64,000 nt of DNA from NCBI GenBank assembly GCA_949128115.1, contig OX421962.1:43919745-43983744 (forward strand), in the 5' to 3' direction. Shown in pieces: positions 13,601 through 25,600 of this stretch. The first letter of the stretch is position 1; the number at the start of each line of letters is the position of its first letter. The notes beneath the pieces are model-generated. The model was not told where the DNA came from. It did no database searches and saw nothing but the letters and a program-made list of their open reading frames with translations. The translations under genes were made by a program, and so were the position numbers. The stretch comes from Anaspis maculata (Eukaryota > Arthropoda > Insecta > Coleoptera > Scraptiidae).

Positions 13601-16600
13601 AAAAACATGGAACACTTCAACCATAACATTCAAATTTACCGCGAAATTGTCTGGGGATATTTCATTTAATCAGTTCTGTATTGTATTGACGACAGCATGG
13701 TGTGGCGACAGTCGGTTCTCTGAGTGGCACACACTTTTTTGACCGCCGAATATACATTTTAAATCGGAAGACTTCACAAGTTGCTGATAGAACTGTACAA
13801 AACGTCAACGTCAAACACTGAAATCAATGTCATTGTCGAGTTCTGAGCCGCTATTCTTGAATCGTGTGAGAAAAGTCCCTGGGAGTAAAATACATTCCGA
13901 AGTACACTGATGTAGCGAATGTTGCCTAAAATCGTGGTTTTTAGCTAACTTTCGCTACTGAAGTGTAGTACGGATTATATAAAACTCCCAGGGACTTTTC
14001 TCACACGATTCAAGAATAGCGGCCCTGAACATGCGCGGTGACAACTTGTCACCGTTTTCTTAGTTCGCATGACATTCGTGTCGGAGCGCCACTTCCGCGC
14101 AATATTGTGTATTAACCCTGCCAAAAACAGCGTGTGACGTCACCATTTGTAACCCGGCGGCCGGGCCGGCCCAAGGAGGTTGGCCGGCCGTCGCCGTCGT
14201 GATGGCTTTGAATGTCAGTTCGACGTTGTCATAAAACTTCTGCATAAACAGGTCTTGAAGAAATAGGTGGCATTTTGTGCCTCGGTGTGGAAACAAGGCA
14301 CATGGTAATCATGCAAATCATCCGATTGCAAAAAGGACAATCTTAGGATGAAGCAATGACTTCTTTGCCGAAAAAGCGCGTTTTTAACACTTGATGACGA
14401 TTATCTTAAGTTACCAAGGTCGGATTTGAGGAAACTTTACGGGTCTTTGATTACTATTGAAGGATGTTTGATTGTTTGTGCAACATTTCAACCTTCATGT
14501 ATTTTTTTTTTTTTTTAAATTGATATGATTTTTCAAACTGGACTAAACATGGGAGAGAAAGTATTGTGATCGTGCGGAAAGTAAAATTCGAATGACGACT
14601 GATGTGTCCGTTTTGAGGCCTCTCAAGACATTGAGACCCAGCGTGTATGTGTGCTGTGTGTGTTGACCCGATTGAGTTGAAATCTGGAGCGCGATTCTGT
14701 ACTTGCCTACCGACAACTATCGGATCGGTAGCTAGGGTGAGAACCAATAAAATTTGCTCCTGCCTAGCTACCGACACCGACAAGTGTCGACAAGTGTCGG
14801 TAGCTAGGCAGGAGCGAATTTGATAGGTTCTCATTCTAGGTATTTGTGAATTTTAACAATTTTTCCTCGAATTTTTCCTATTCAAAGACCTCCAGAAGCT
14901 GTAAAAGATATCCTTTTCTTGAAATAAAAACACAGTTCTCCTAAGAATTTTATGGGCTTTAAAATGGTGTGTCACAAGTATTATTCCGTCAATTGTCAAA
15001 AAATTTGTTGTCAATAATTTGACATACGATCAATCGAAAGATTTTGTTCTTGTGATTTCAAATATATATAATATGTTGGGTGTAAAGCCCATAATAAAAG
15101 CGCTATAAGCTGGGGCCTAGAAAAAAAAAACGGACGGTATATAGCTATACAGGGTGTTTCCAAAATGGTGTTACAAACTTCTAGGGGAGATTCCCCATCA
15201 AAAATGGACAAGGAAAATATAGATAATGGAGGCTGTCCTCATATTTCCCCCCCTATTTTTTACACCCCTAGCTATTTTCCCAAATTGTTCTTATTTTTTT
15301 ATTCTACGTTCAATTTAGAGAAAAAAGTTACTCTTGCAAAATTTTGATTAGAGGCTTCGTTTTTGAGATATCTGAGTTTGAAACTTTGGAAAACATCTCG
15401 AAATCGCCACTTTTCAGTCAAATAATTCTTTATTTTTCAGTCAAATAAAGATGAATAAACGCTGAATTAACAAATGTCATCCATTTCGAAGAATCGCCAG
15501 TGGCGTAGAAGTTATGGGGGACGAAAACGTTCCAATGTTTCTTTTTAATTAATTTGAATTTTCATTTAATTTTCAATTTCACATTCAAAACCTCCCCAAT
15601 TTCTGAGCCACTGCTTTTTCTAGGCGAGGCGATTTCGAGCCCTTGGATCAGAACTAGCTTAAGTGTTGAAATGGAAATTTTACATCAGAATTTTTTTTAA
15701 ATTTTTTCCCGCTTGCACTTTTTTTCTTGAGCATGCCTATTTTGAAATGTCAATTTTGAAGCAGTTAAGATTCATACTCAAACAGTTCTACTATCGATTT
15801 CTTCAGCTTAAAAAAAATGTAAATAGAACACAAAATCCGATTTTTGCTCAAAAAGGGTTTGGGTTCATTCTGATCTAAGATAGCGATTTGGTGTCCAAGT
15901 ATAGTAGGTTATTTTGGAAATGACCTATTATCAAGTTGAGCAAAATTGGTTGAGCGGTTTTGAAGCTATGATGAAAAATTATTTTCCAACTCAACTTTGG
16001 TTGGATGGATATTTCCGTTATTTTGCTTTCCGAAATATAGCTTTTGGGATCAATCTACTTATTGTTCGATCCTCAATCGATTGGCGTTTTCAGTGTCGAT
16101 TGAAATTTCCTCACTAAGCTTGGGACAGTGTCGATTTAAGTTTCCGCACTAAGCTTGGAACATTCTGTATAAATAGTGAAGCTCAAGTTTTGTCATTGAA
16201 CATATTTCATTTTAATTTACCCCCATTCTGCATGATTCTAAAAATTGTCTTGATCGCTAACCGTCTAACTTGAGAACTTTTTCCACGCAGGTAATGATGC
16301 TGTGGCCGAAGAATCGCACCGACCAATCGTCGTATCGCTTCTACTTGCGCGAAAAAGTCAACGACTACGTGTGGCGCGACCAGTTCGTGATGGATCCGCA
16401 GCTCATCAAAGACTATTTCCATCGATTTCTCTACCAGCCAAAAGACAGGGAATACCCCGACCTCTGCCAGCTGCCCGACCTGAACGAACAGACCCTCTTG
16501 GACAACCTACGGGCCCGGTTCGTGGCCGGTCACATTTATACTTACGTCGGCTCCATCCTGATCGCCCTCAATCCGTTCAAATTCTACCCGATATACAACC

Positions 16601-19600
16601 CGAAGTACGTTAAGCTCTACCAGAACCGCAGGCTGGGGCCCAACTTGCCCCCGCACATTTTTGCCGTGGCTGACACGGCGTACTATTGCATGCTGAAGGA
16701 CCGCAAGAACCAATGCATAGTTATCAGCGGAGAGAGCGGCTCTGGCAAGACAGAGAGCACGAATTTTCTTCTTCACCACCTGACCGCGCTGAGCCAAAAG
16801 GGGTCGCACGGCAGTGGCGTCGAGCAAACGATTTTGAGCGCCGGTCCCGTCCTAGAGGCGTTCGGCAACGCAAAGACTGCTCACAATAACAATTCGAGCC
16901 GTTTTGGAAAGTTTATACAGGTAAATGTTCAACAACAAAATAACATTGTTTCTGTCTAAACTTGAATCATTACAGGTTAATTACAAAGAAAACGGCATGG
17001 TCCATGGCGCCGTCGTCCAGAAATACTTGCTGGAAAAGTCGAGGATATGTTCTCAAGGGCGCAACGAAAGAAATTACCATGTGTTCTACTATCTCCTGGA
17101 AGGAGCGACCGAACAAGAGAAGCAAATTCTGCACCTGAAGTCGCCCGATCAATACTACTATTTGAACAAATCATGTTATTCGTTGGACAACGTGGATGAA
17201 AGTTACGAGTTCTCAAGACTGAAACAATCGATGGAGATGGTCGGGTTCACCGCCGAAAAACAGCGGCGACTGTTCTCCGTCCTTTCAGCCGTTTTGCTTC
17301 TGGGAAACGTGGAGTTCCAGCCGCGCAAATCAGCCTACCACCACGACGAATCGGTGGGCGTCAAAAATCCAGAAGTCGTCGCGCTCATCTCCGAACTGCT
17401 CAGGGTGAAGCAGGAAACGCTGCTGCAAGCCTTGACGGCGAAGAGAGCGAGGGCTTCCGGAGAGACCCTCGTGATCAACTACAGGCTGCCGGAGGCTATC
17501 GCTAGTCGAGACGCCATGGCCAAGTGCCTGTACGGCGCCCTCTTCGATTGGATCGTGCTGCAAGTCAACCATGCGCTTCTGTCCAAGAAGGACACGTTGC
17601 GCGAACATCAGGGCAATTCTATCGGCGTGCTGGACATATTCGGCTTTGAAGACTTTGGGTTGAACAACAGCTTCGAACAGTTGTGCATCAACTACGCAAA
17701 CGAGCATTTGCAGTATTACTTCAATCAGCACGTTTTCAAGTACGAACAGGAGGAGTACAGGAAAGAGGGCATTCGCTGGAATAACATAGACTTCATGGAC
17801 AACACTGGGTGTTTGCAGTTGATTGAGGGCAAGCCAAATGGACTGCTATGCCTTCTGGATGATCAGTGCAAGTAAGTTGAACATATTTCTGATTCAATTA
17901 ATAGCAGCTTGCGATCTCAACGAACGTACAACACAACATGAACGGTGTAACGTGAAATTTACCCTGGACATCACCCACTTGATGCATTATTGACATTATT
18001 CCTTTTCACAAGATTGAAAAATTGCAGGAGCCCAGCTGGCGTCTACTGATAATTCAAAAAGTGACGCATGCACCTTTCCGGCAAAAATTGGTTTTATTAT
18101 TGAAGGCAAATAACTCGCTTCTGAAAGTTCGAGGATAAGTTCATAATTGAATTCCCATACCTACATAACATTGAACAACATACCTAAAATCGCCAAAAAT
18201 CGCACTGAGTTGCTTGAGGAGGGTAACACAAAGAGCTCTTTTATCCAATCAGTTTTTTGATCTTATAAAAAAAAGATAGACCAAGCGGATGATTTTAGAG
18301 AATAATAATAATAATAATAATAATAATATAGGCCTTTATTTGTGGCGGAGTTCAGCTTGGAGCCTAAGCTTCAGCTGTTCTTACACACAACCACCAATAC
18401 ACTTCAGCTTACTGTACTGACATATGAAATATTTCCAGCTACAAAATAATATCTTGAACAGTAGAAGGCGAACTAAGTCAAGGAAAAACAGAAAGTTTCC
18501 CACACCTATAATTCATAATTTTGAAAAACACCAGGTGAAATGTGACAATGGTCACCGTCATTGTGACGTGATGTACGCGTAAGTGAAAATCATGTGAAAA
18601 TGTCCGAGATTACATATCGAAAATAGGAAAACCCGTTTTTCCTTGGAGTTAATATTTTCTGCTGCCGATAAGGGGCATTGGCTCTACTGGTTGTTGGCTC
18701 TCCGCTAATGCTGTTAGGTTAGTGGCGCTCACTGGAGAAGATGATGCCGAAATGCGGCAGTACTAAAGAAAATGGGATGAAAATGCTCACTGCCCAGAGG
18801 CCCCTTGCCCCACCTTCTGATGCTCATCACTGAGTAACGAGTACTACTTACTCTAGCTTATTTAATACAGCAAGCAGGTATGAAAAAGGATATGCCACAC
18901 AGGTAACGGACAAGTTTTATGTTGAGAAAATCTTCGAATCCAGTGCACTCACGCGTCTGTCTCGCCTTATGCAATCCAACTCCATACTTTGACTACTAAA
19001 AGATGGACTATGCATTGCCTATAGTATATCTTACTACATTTTGTTGATATGTTGACAAGTACGAGGACGAGAAGAGAGTTGAGGAGGGGGACTGTGCTGA
19101 TGAAAGTTGACGAATTGGCGGGAGCTCACTTATTTGACAGTTGAGCGGAACAGTGGGCGTAGACACGGGGACACCAGCTATCCATCTAAAAAAGTTCCAA
19201 GGCTATAACTTTATTCCCTGAGGAGGAGTACAACTTCTTAATTTTCTTACGAAAATGCGCTAAAAAGAAGTGACCCAGACAACAACACCGTTTCGATGTT
19301 TGTCACTTGTGTGTCAGGAGCTTTGATATCAGCCGCCATCTTCTACCAGCAGACCTCAGAATGTTCCTATTTTTTTTTATAAATGTTGAATCGTGGAAAT
19401 ATGTTAACAAATGTGTCTGTATTTTTTAGTAGTCGAAGAACTCGAATCGTCACTGAAGTCACTAGGCAGTGGGCATTTTCGTTCACTTCCCTTTAGTACT
19501 GTCGCGTTTTGGCATCATTTTCTCTAGTGGCCACCATTAACCTAACAGCATTAGCGAAGATCCATCAACCAGAGACGATGTCCGTTATTGTATATCTCCT

Positions 19601-22600
19601 TTTTCATAGCTGCTTGCTGCATTATACCGTATGATCAAAAACTTTTTTACTTGCGGTAGGCTGTGGCCTGGTCATTGGCAGGCAAACGAGGCTGATTTTG
19701 GCCAGGCCACAGCCTACCGCAAGTAGAAAAGTTTTTGATCATACGGTACAATGCAGCAAGCAGCTATGCAAAAGGAGATATACAATAACGGACATCGTCT
19801 CTGGTTGATGGATCTCCGCTAATGCTGTTAGGTTAATGGCGGCCACTAGAGAAAATGATACCAAAACGCGACAGTACAAAAGGGAAGTGAACGATCAAAA
19901 ACTTTTCCACTTGCGGTAGGCTGTGGCCTGGTCATTGGCAGGCAAACGAGACTGATTTTGGCCAGGCCACAGTCTACCGCAAGTAGAAATGTTTTTGATC
20001 ATACGGTATAAGCTATACTATTGGATCAAGATAATTGAGAGTGAGTCATTCACATCCACAGTGGGTGTGAGTGAGTAAGTGAACACTTGGAGCGTTGCGG
20101 CGAAGAACGTGGGACTAGAATAGAAAGTATGAGTCACTCTCAGTTATCCACGCTCCAACACCCACTATGGATGTGAATGAGTCACTCGCAATCATTTCGA
20201 TCTAATAGTATAGGGTAGGTTAGGTAGTACTCGGTACTCAGTGTTGAACATCAAAAGATGGGGCATGGGGCCTCTGGGCAGTGAGCATCTTCATCCCATT
20301 TTCTTTAGTACTGCCGCATTTCGGCACCATTTTCTCCAGTGGCCGCCACTAACCTAACAGCATTAGTGAAGAGCCATCAACCATAGACTACGTTTCTATC
20401 GCAGCTTTCGATCCGCTTCACTCAATCCTGTTTCACTCCTCTAGAATTAGGTTAGAATTGACGGGAGACAACAACATGGTTTAAAACGCATCAAACTTCG
20501 CCAAACCGAAAAAGATATTAATTTTGAATTTTCTTGGTGTATTTTATTTACAATTACTGGAAGGCATCCCTTGATTTCGTGAAAATTACGCTTTGTTCAC
20601 AAGTTGGTCATCTGTCACTTCGATCCGATCCCGTTTACATCGGGCAAAATACGAGCGGATGCAAGCGTCGATCCGCTCGACTCAAATCAAGCCGACCAAA
20701 AAAGCACCGGATCGACTTGAACTGCTCGATCCGATTGAAATCTCAATCCCGACAGTTTATATCGGCACTTTCAAGCGGATCAACCCGATCGGATAGTTTC
20801 GATCGGATCCAAAGCTGCGATAGAAACGCACTCATAGATAAGGCAAGCCATCAACCAGTAGCGACGATGTCCCTTAAATTTTTACCGTAAAGGAACTCAT
20901 ATTTTTCTATTTTCGCTACGTAATCATACGCGTACGCATACATCTTTACTTACACGTACTCACATTATACCTAGTGACTGCTCATCTAAGGAAAAAAAAA
21001 GGGGGGGGGGGTCTGTGACAAACGCGGTAGTGTATTTGCCTGTGATGCATGACTTTCCCACAGCATAGGTCTGGGTGTTGTGTTTGTTTTAGAATAAGAA
21101 AAATATCTATTTAAAAAAAAGTTTGGCCATTGCAACGCTATAATGTATAGTGCTTGATATCTATAGTGAACTGCATACTGCATCAGACAGATTCTTGGAA
21201 CTTCAAGGTAAATAATAAGATGCTCTGGAAGCTTTAAAATTGTTGCGTATAATCGTATTTGTGATATGAATATAGAAGGGGGAAGGAAGAGAAACAGAAA
21301 AATAGTTCCAAACATTCATGTGTCTAATAAACTGTGGCGAAAAGTAAAAGCATCTTTGGTTTGATATTCTTATGTTACCAATATAGCCTTTAGGGGCGTT
21401 TACACGGACGGTTTCGGACCGCGGTTTTTACGGCGTTCCCAACCAGTTTTCGTAACATCAGCCAAATATTACACCCGTTTGGCCAGACCCTTTACCAAAT
21501 CCGCGGCCCAAAACCGTCCGTGTAGACGCTACTGTTGAGGTTTAGTAATGCGTTACCTACAGCCGCTACTGTTGAGTTGGGATTCATGAGAATCGTTTGA
21601 AAATGTTCTCCGTAAAATTCTTTTAGTCTTTTATGATATTGATCTTATTAAAGTGCGTGTTAATTCACAAAAATAATAATTGTATGTCTATAAATAGATA
21701 TTATGCAATGCTCATCACGAAGGGCGTGGTCATTTTAAGCACGAGCTGGAATTTAGCATACCATTTCAATAAAATTATTTAGCTCACAATTATATTAATC
21801 GTCATCCTTTGATTCGCTATTCATTGTCAGTAACAATATTTACTACCTGGAAGTAAAAAGTTCTAACAAACTATCTATATTTGTTTGCGAGTTCTGTAAA
21901 GTAAGCTAGATACTCTTCGATTCTTCTTCAGAATTTATTGTTTTGTATTTATGGTTCTCAGTAATATAAGGTGAATGTAAACTGAAAACTTGTGACAGCG
22001 TGCTTCACAATAAGCATCCAAGTGATCACTATCTTACCCCTAATACGAGTAAGGCTTCTAAGGCTTCAAATTTTCTTGGCGATGAGAACGGAGAGTGTGC
22101 CAGTGAAATGGCTAGTAAAACCGTTGTTAGTGCAAAGTACTATGCTAGGAAATGTATTTTTCTTTACTCAATTGAACTTTTTGCGTATTAATAAGTTGAG
22201 GCTTTCTTCCAGTTTCCCAGGCGCGACGAACGAAACTTTGCTGCAAAAATTCAACACCGTACACAAAGACAACAAGTTCTATCAGAAACCTCAAAAGAAA
22301 GAGGCCGCTTTCATCGTCGTCCATTACGCCGGCAAAGTTAAATATCAGGTAACCGACATGAGGGAAAAGAATTTGGATTTGATGCGCCAAGACATCGTGG
22401 GGGTGCTCAAGAACAGCTCCATGGCTTTCGTTCGTGAGCTTGTGGGGGCAGACCCGGTGGCCGTGTTCAGATGGGCCATAGTTCGCGCATTTTTCCGCGC
22501 ATATTTTGCATTCCACGAGGCCGGCCGAAAGCACCGGCAAGGCAGAGTAGATGGGAACAAGAACAACATCCAGCAACGCTACCAACGAAACCACATCCCC

Positions 22601-25600
22601 AACGAAAATATCATCAGGTTAGTAGTTCTTTGTCCCCGTGAGCGCGTTCACATTTTCTCATGAAAATTTCAAAACTGGCATGACTAATATCGAAATTAAT
22701 TTTACATACATGACAAAAAAAGATCGTTGAAAAAAATCACTCGATGGGCTTATGTTAATGTTGTTGTTTAGCCATCTCGTGACGGTTTCCGCTGTGAACC
22801 TCACAATAAACAGAATTGCGTAAGTGAAAACGGTTTTTGACGTTTTTCTCTTTAGATCCATGTTCATACGTTTTTTGTTAATTTCCCTTTCTCTCGCCAG
22901 ATCTCTGTTGTCTCGATACTCTCCCGTATATGTTTGCCTTTTTTATGTCAACTCATCCAACATCTAGCATGCCCGTTTGAATTCGAATTTTGCATGCCGC
23001 AGTTTATCTGATAGTCTGGTCAAATTATCAAAGTTGAAACCAAAATACACATCGAAATAATTGCCTAGGGAGTTTGGCATGTATTGATAAGTACAGGGTG
23101 TCTCCCTTAAAGTTGCCCCCTCCCCATTATTTTTCTTATTCTCAACAAATTTTTGTAGGGCGAAAATGTTTCTTACATCCAAGTTGAATTTCTAACATAT
23201 GTCAACGAGTCAGCAATATACAGGGATATCAGCAGAAATATTTTTTCAAATGGAATACCTTTATATTTCTACATGGATTGAAAGATCTTTTTTGAAATTT
23301 GACTTGAAATTTAAAACATGTAAGAAAAATTAACCAAGAAAAGTTTTTGCCCGGTGAAAATTTTTTGAGAATAAGAAAAATAATGGGGGTCATTTTAAGT
23401 GAGACACCCTGTACCTACACAGGGTGATTCACAAATGGTGGATACAAGTGATTCATGTAAATGATTGAGTAAATATGCCAACATCCCCTGACATTTTCAA
23501 TGTGTATTAGAAATCCAAGGGATGTTCTTTCCTCAAGAAATGGCGATAAATTGCCTAGACTACATATTTGAAAAATAATCATCGTATTTTATGCATTGAT
23601 GTTTTGATGTATTAATAGCAATGTGAAGCTACTGTATCAACATCGTGATGTTTATTATTAATCGTGATCTTTATTTTTAAATGAAAATTGAAATTGCATC
23701 AATTATTGATATTCCGTGTCATGAGAGATCATAAATTTATAACGACAGTCCCAAAATCAATGTTTCAAGCCCAATCTTATAATGCCACGACGAAATATCG
23801 CATTATTGATTGGTATTTAGCTCTCTGTGCCAGCTAACACTTTACAAAATTAGTACATTTTAACCTGCGGTGGGTGTAAGTGCTCGAGGAGTTTTTTTTT
23901 TGCAACGTTTCACTCGAACATGTGGTTAAAAAAGTGTTTTTATTTTCCGAAGCAAACAACGAAACACGCTCCCGATTAATCGAACAGGACGAAACAACGA
24001 AAACGAAGTTCCTAATAATAATCATAACAGACTGTCTTGGTCTCAATTTTACCAACGAAACAGGGGTACATCCGCGCTAGCTGGTAAAAACGCGGAGGAC
24101 GAACGACGACGCAAAGAATCGACAGGTAGCGGCTCTAATTCAGCCCTGGAACGGGTCCTCTGTCCAGACGAGGCAAGGGCAATACAAAGGGCCAATCAAA
24201 TAGTGATGTACGTAAAGTAAAAAGCACTGAAAATCTGGTGGAAGATGCACTTTTGGTGATGGCTCTGTTTCAAACTGAATAAAAACTAACATTTCTTCAC
24301 CATTCCTGTTTACATCTTGAAGGGTTGTAACTAACTGTAAAAAGCATGTTTTCCGCATGTCTCGTAAACTGCGATCAAAATCACAGGTAAAACTGGCTTC
24401 TTCTCGTATAAGCAGTTCATTTTAAATTGGATTCGAATTTGTATGCATTATTCAGTTTTTCACAGACTGTACTGGTCCAAGAGGGTTGGTTAGTAACCAA
24501 ATCTTGTTTAAACTGTGGATTTTGTGATGAAAGCATGATATTTTAGGTAATAATAATTTCTTACGGTTGTCCTGTCAAACGCGGATGTGGCGTCACGCCT
24601 AGTTTTGGCTGGGTCCGTTGTAAGCTTTTTAAGCTTGAAAAAAGACCATCTAAATACGTCAGAAGTTATTTTAGCTCAAGAACTATTTAATTTTTGCGTG
24701 TTATATTAGATGTATTATGATGACAGTTGAATTAAGAAACATATAAGTCTCCTACTCTGCTCTAGTCCCAAGCTCCGGTTGTCCCACTTAGCTCAGGTCT
24801 TTTTTTTTACCATTAATTAAACCCTTATTTAAATATAAAGTCCGACTCAATAAACGTTCATAATTTATCTTAGCTCGTAGTGGTCCTAGGCGATGAATTG
24901 GGTAGGTACTACATAGATGTGGCGGACTTCTTCAAAAAAGCGCTAACTGTCAATATTAACAAAGCGAATTGAAACATAGATTCAGTGGTTGCGAATTTGT
25001 AGAAAACGACCACCAATCATGGTCGATTTCCAAGGTGGTATAATTGGTTGGTTTAGAGTTGAGAGTAGTAAAGGAAAATAAGGGAACGACGAGCAGTACT
25101 CACGTCAAATCGTATGATTTTATCACAAAATGCACAGTATTTCATACTAACCCTCTGACTATAATACAGCTATGAGCAATATGGACTACTTACTTCTTGG
25201 CCAAAGTCAGACTTCAGTTACAGTTTTACCTGAGGGACACCTGAATTTACCCGATATAATGCTGATTTCTCCTCACAGGAAAAACAAATCGTTCCGACCC
25301 AGGGAGAGGAGCAAAAAAGGATTGAAGAATCTCCAGTCCGTCAAGACTCTGGCCGGCAGGACCGGCATCACGGCCACTAATCAGGGCCAACTGGGCAAGG
25401 CCCGCAAACAACCCATGACGGTGACCGCACAGTTCCAGCAATCCTTGCATTCTCTGATGGACACGCTGAACCAAGCCAATCCGTTTTTCATCCGCTGCAT
25501 AAAATCCAACGGCAACAAGATACCAAACGAATTCGACGATGAGACCGTGCAGAGACAGCTGAGGTACACCGGAATGCTGGAGACTGTCCGGATCCGCCAA

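Larger units (their letters stand above)
4646..16290 (+). other. Myo9 intron 1 (11.6 kb), largely mobile-element DNA
   Basis: Between donor GTAATT and acceptor TTCCACGCAG lie the hAT element (4987-9029), nested foldback elements (9063-12940), MITEs near 13.85-14.84 kb and another foldback element (15150-16167). These make up well over half of the intron. Confidence 0.85.
18664..20870. repeat. Nested inverted-repeat complex (2.2 kb)
   Basis: Sequence 18664-18810 is mirrored at 20257-20390 and 20840-20870. Inside, 19440-19630 is mirrored at 19737-19890. Within those sit smaller palindromes: 19625-19748, its partial copy 19891-20008, and 20012-20213. The complex is further split by a MITE at 20391-20828. 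No coding potential. Confidence 0.75.
17872..22212 (+). other. Myo9 intron 3 (4.3 kb)
   Basis: Non-coding. It contains an AAT microsatellite (18301-18330), the inverted-repeat complex at 18664-20870 and a small MITE at 21392-21530. The rest (17880-18290, 20880-21390, 21540-22200) is AT-rich without recognisable features; 21000-21010 is a G-run. Confidence 0.85.

Noticed and set aside
16207..17731. Several ORFs of 60-133 residues on the minus strand and in other frames
   Set aside because: They shadow the GC-rich Myo9 motor exons, where the sense frame is clearly conserved.
21000..21090. tRNA-like or SINE-like sequence after the G-run
   Set aside because: A and B box resemblance is weak and no cloverleaf could be drawn.
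24063..24210. Possible extra Myo9 exon between exons 4 and 5
   Set aside because: Exons 4 and 5 already join in frame as NIIR-KNKSF with matching phases, so none is required.
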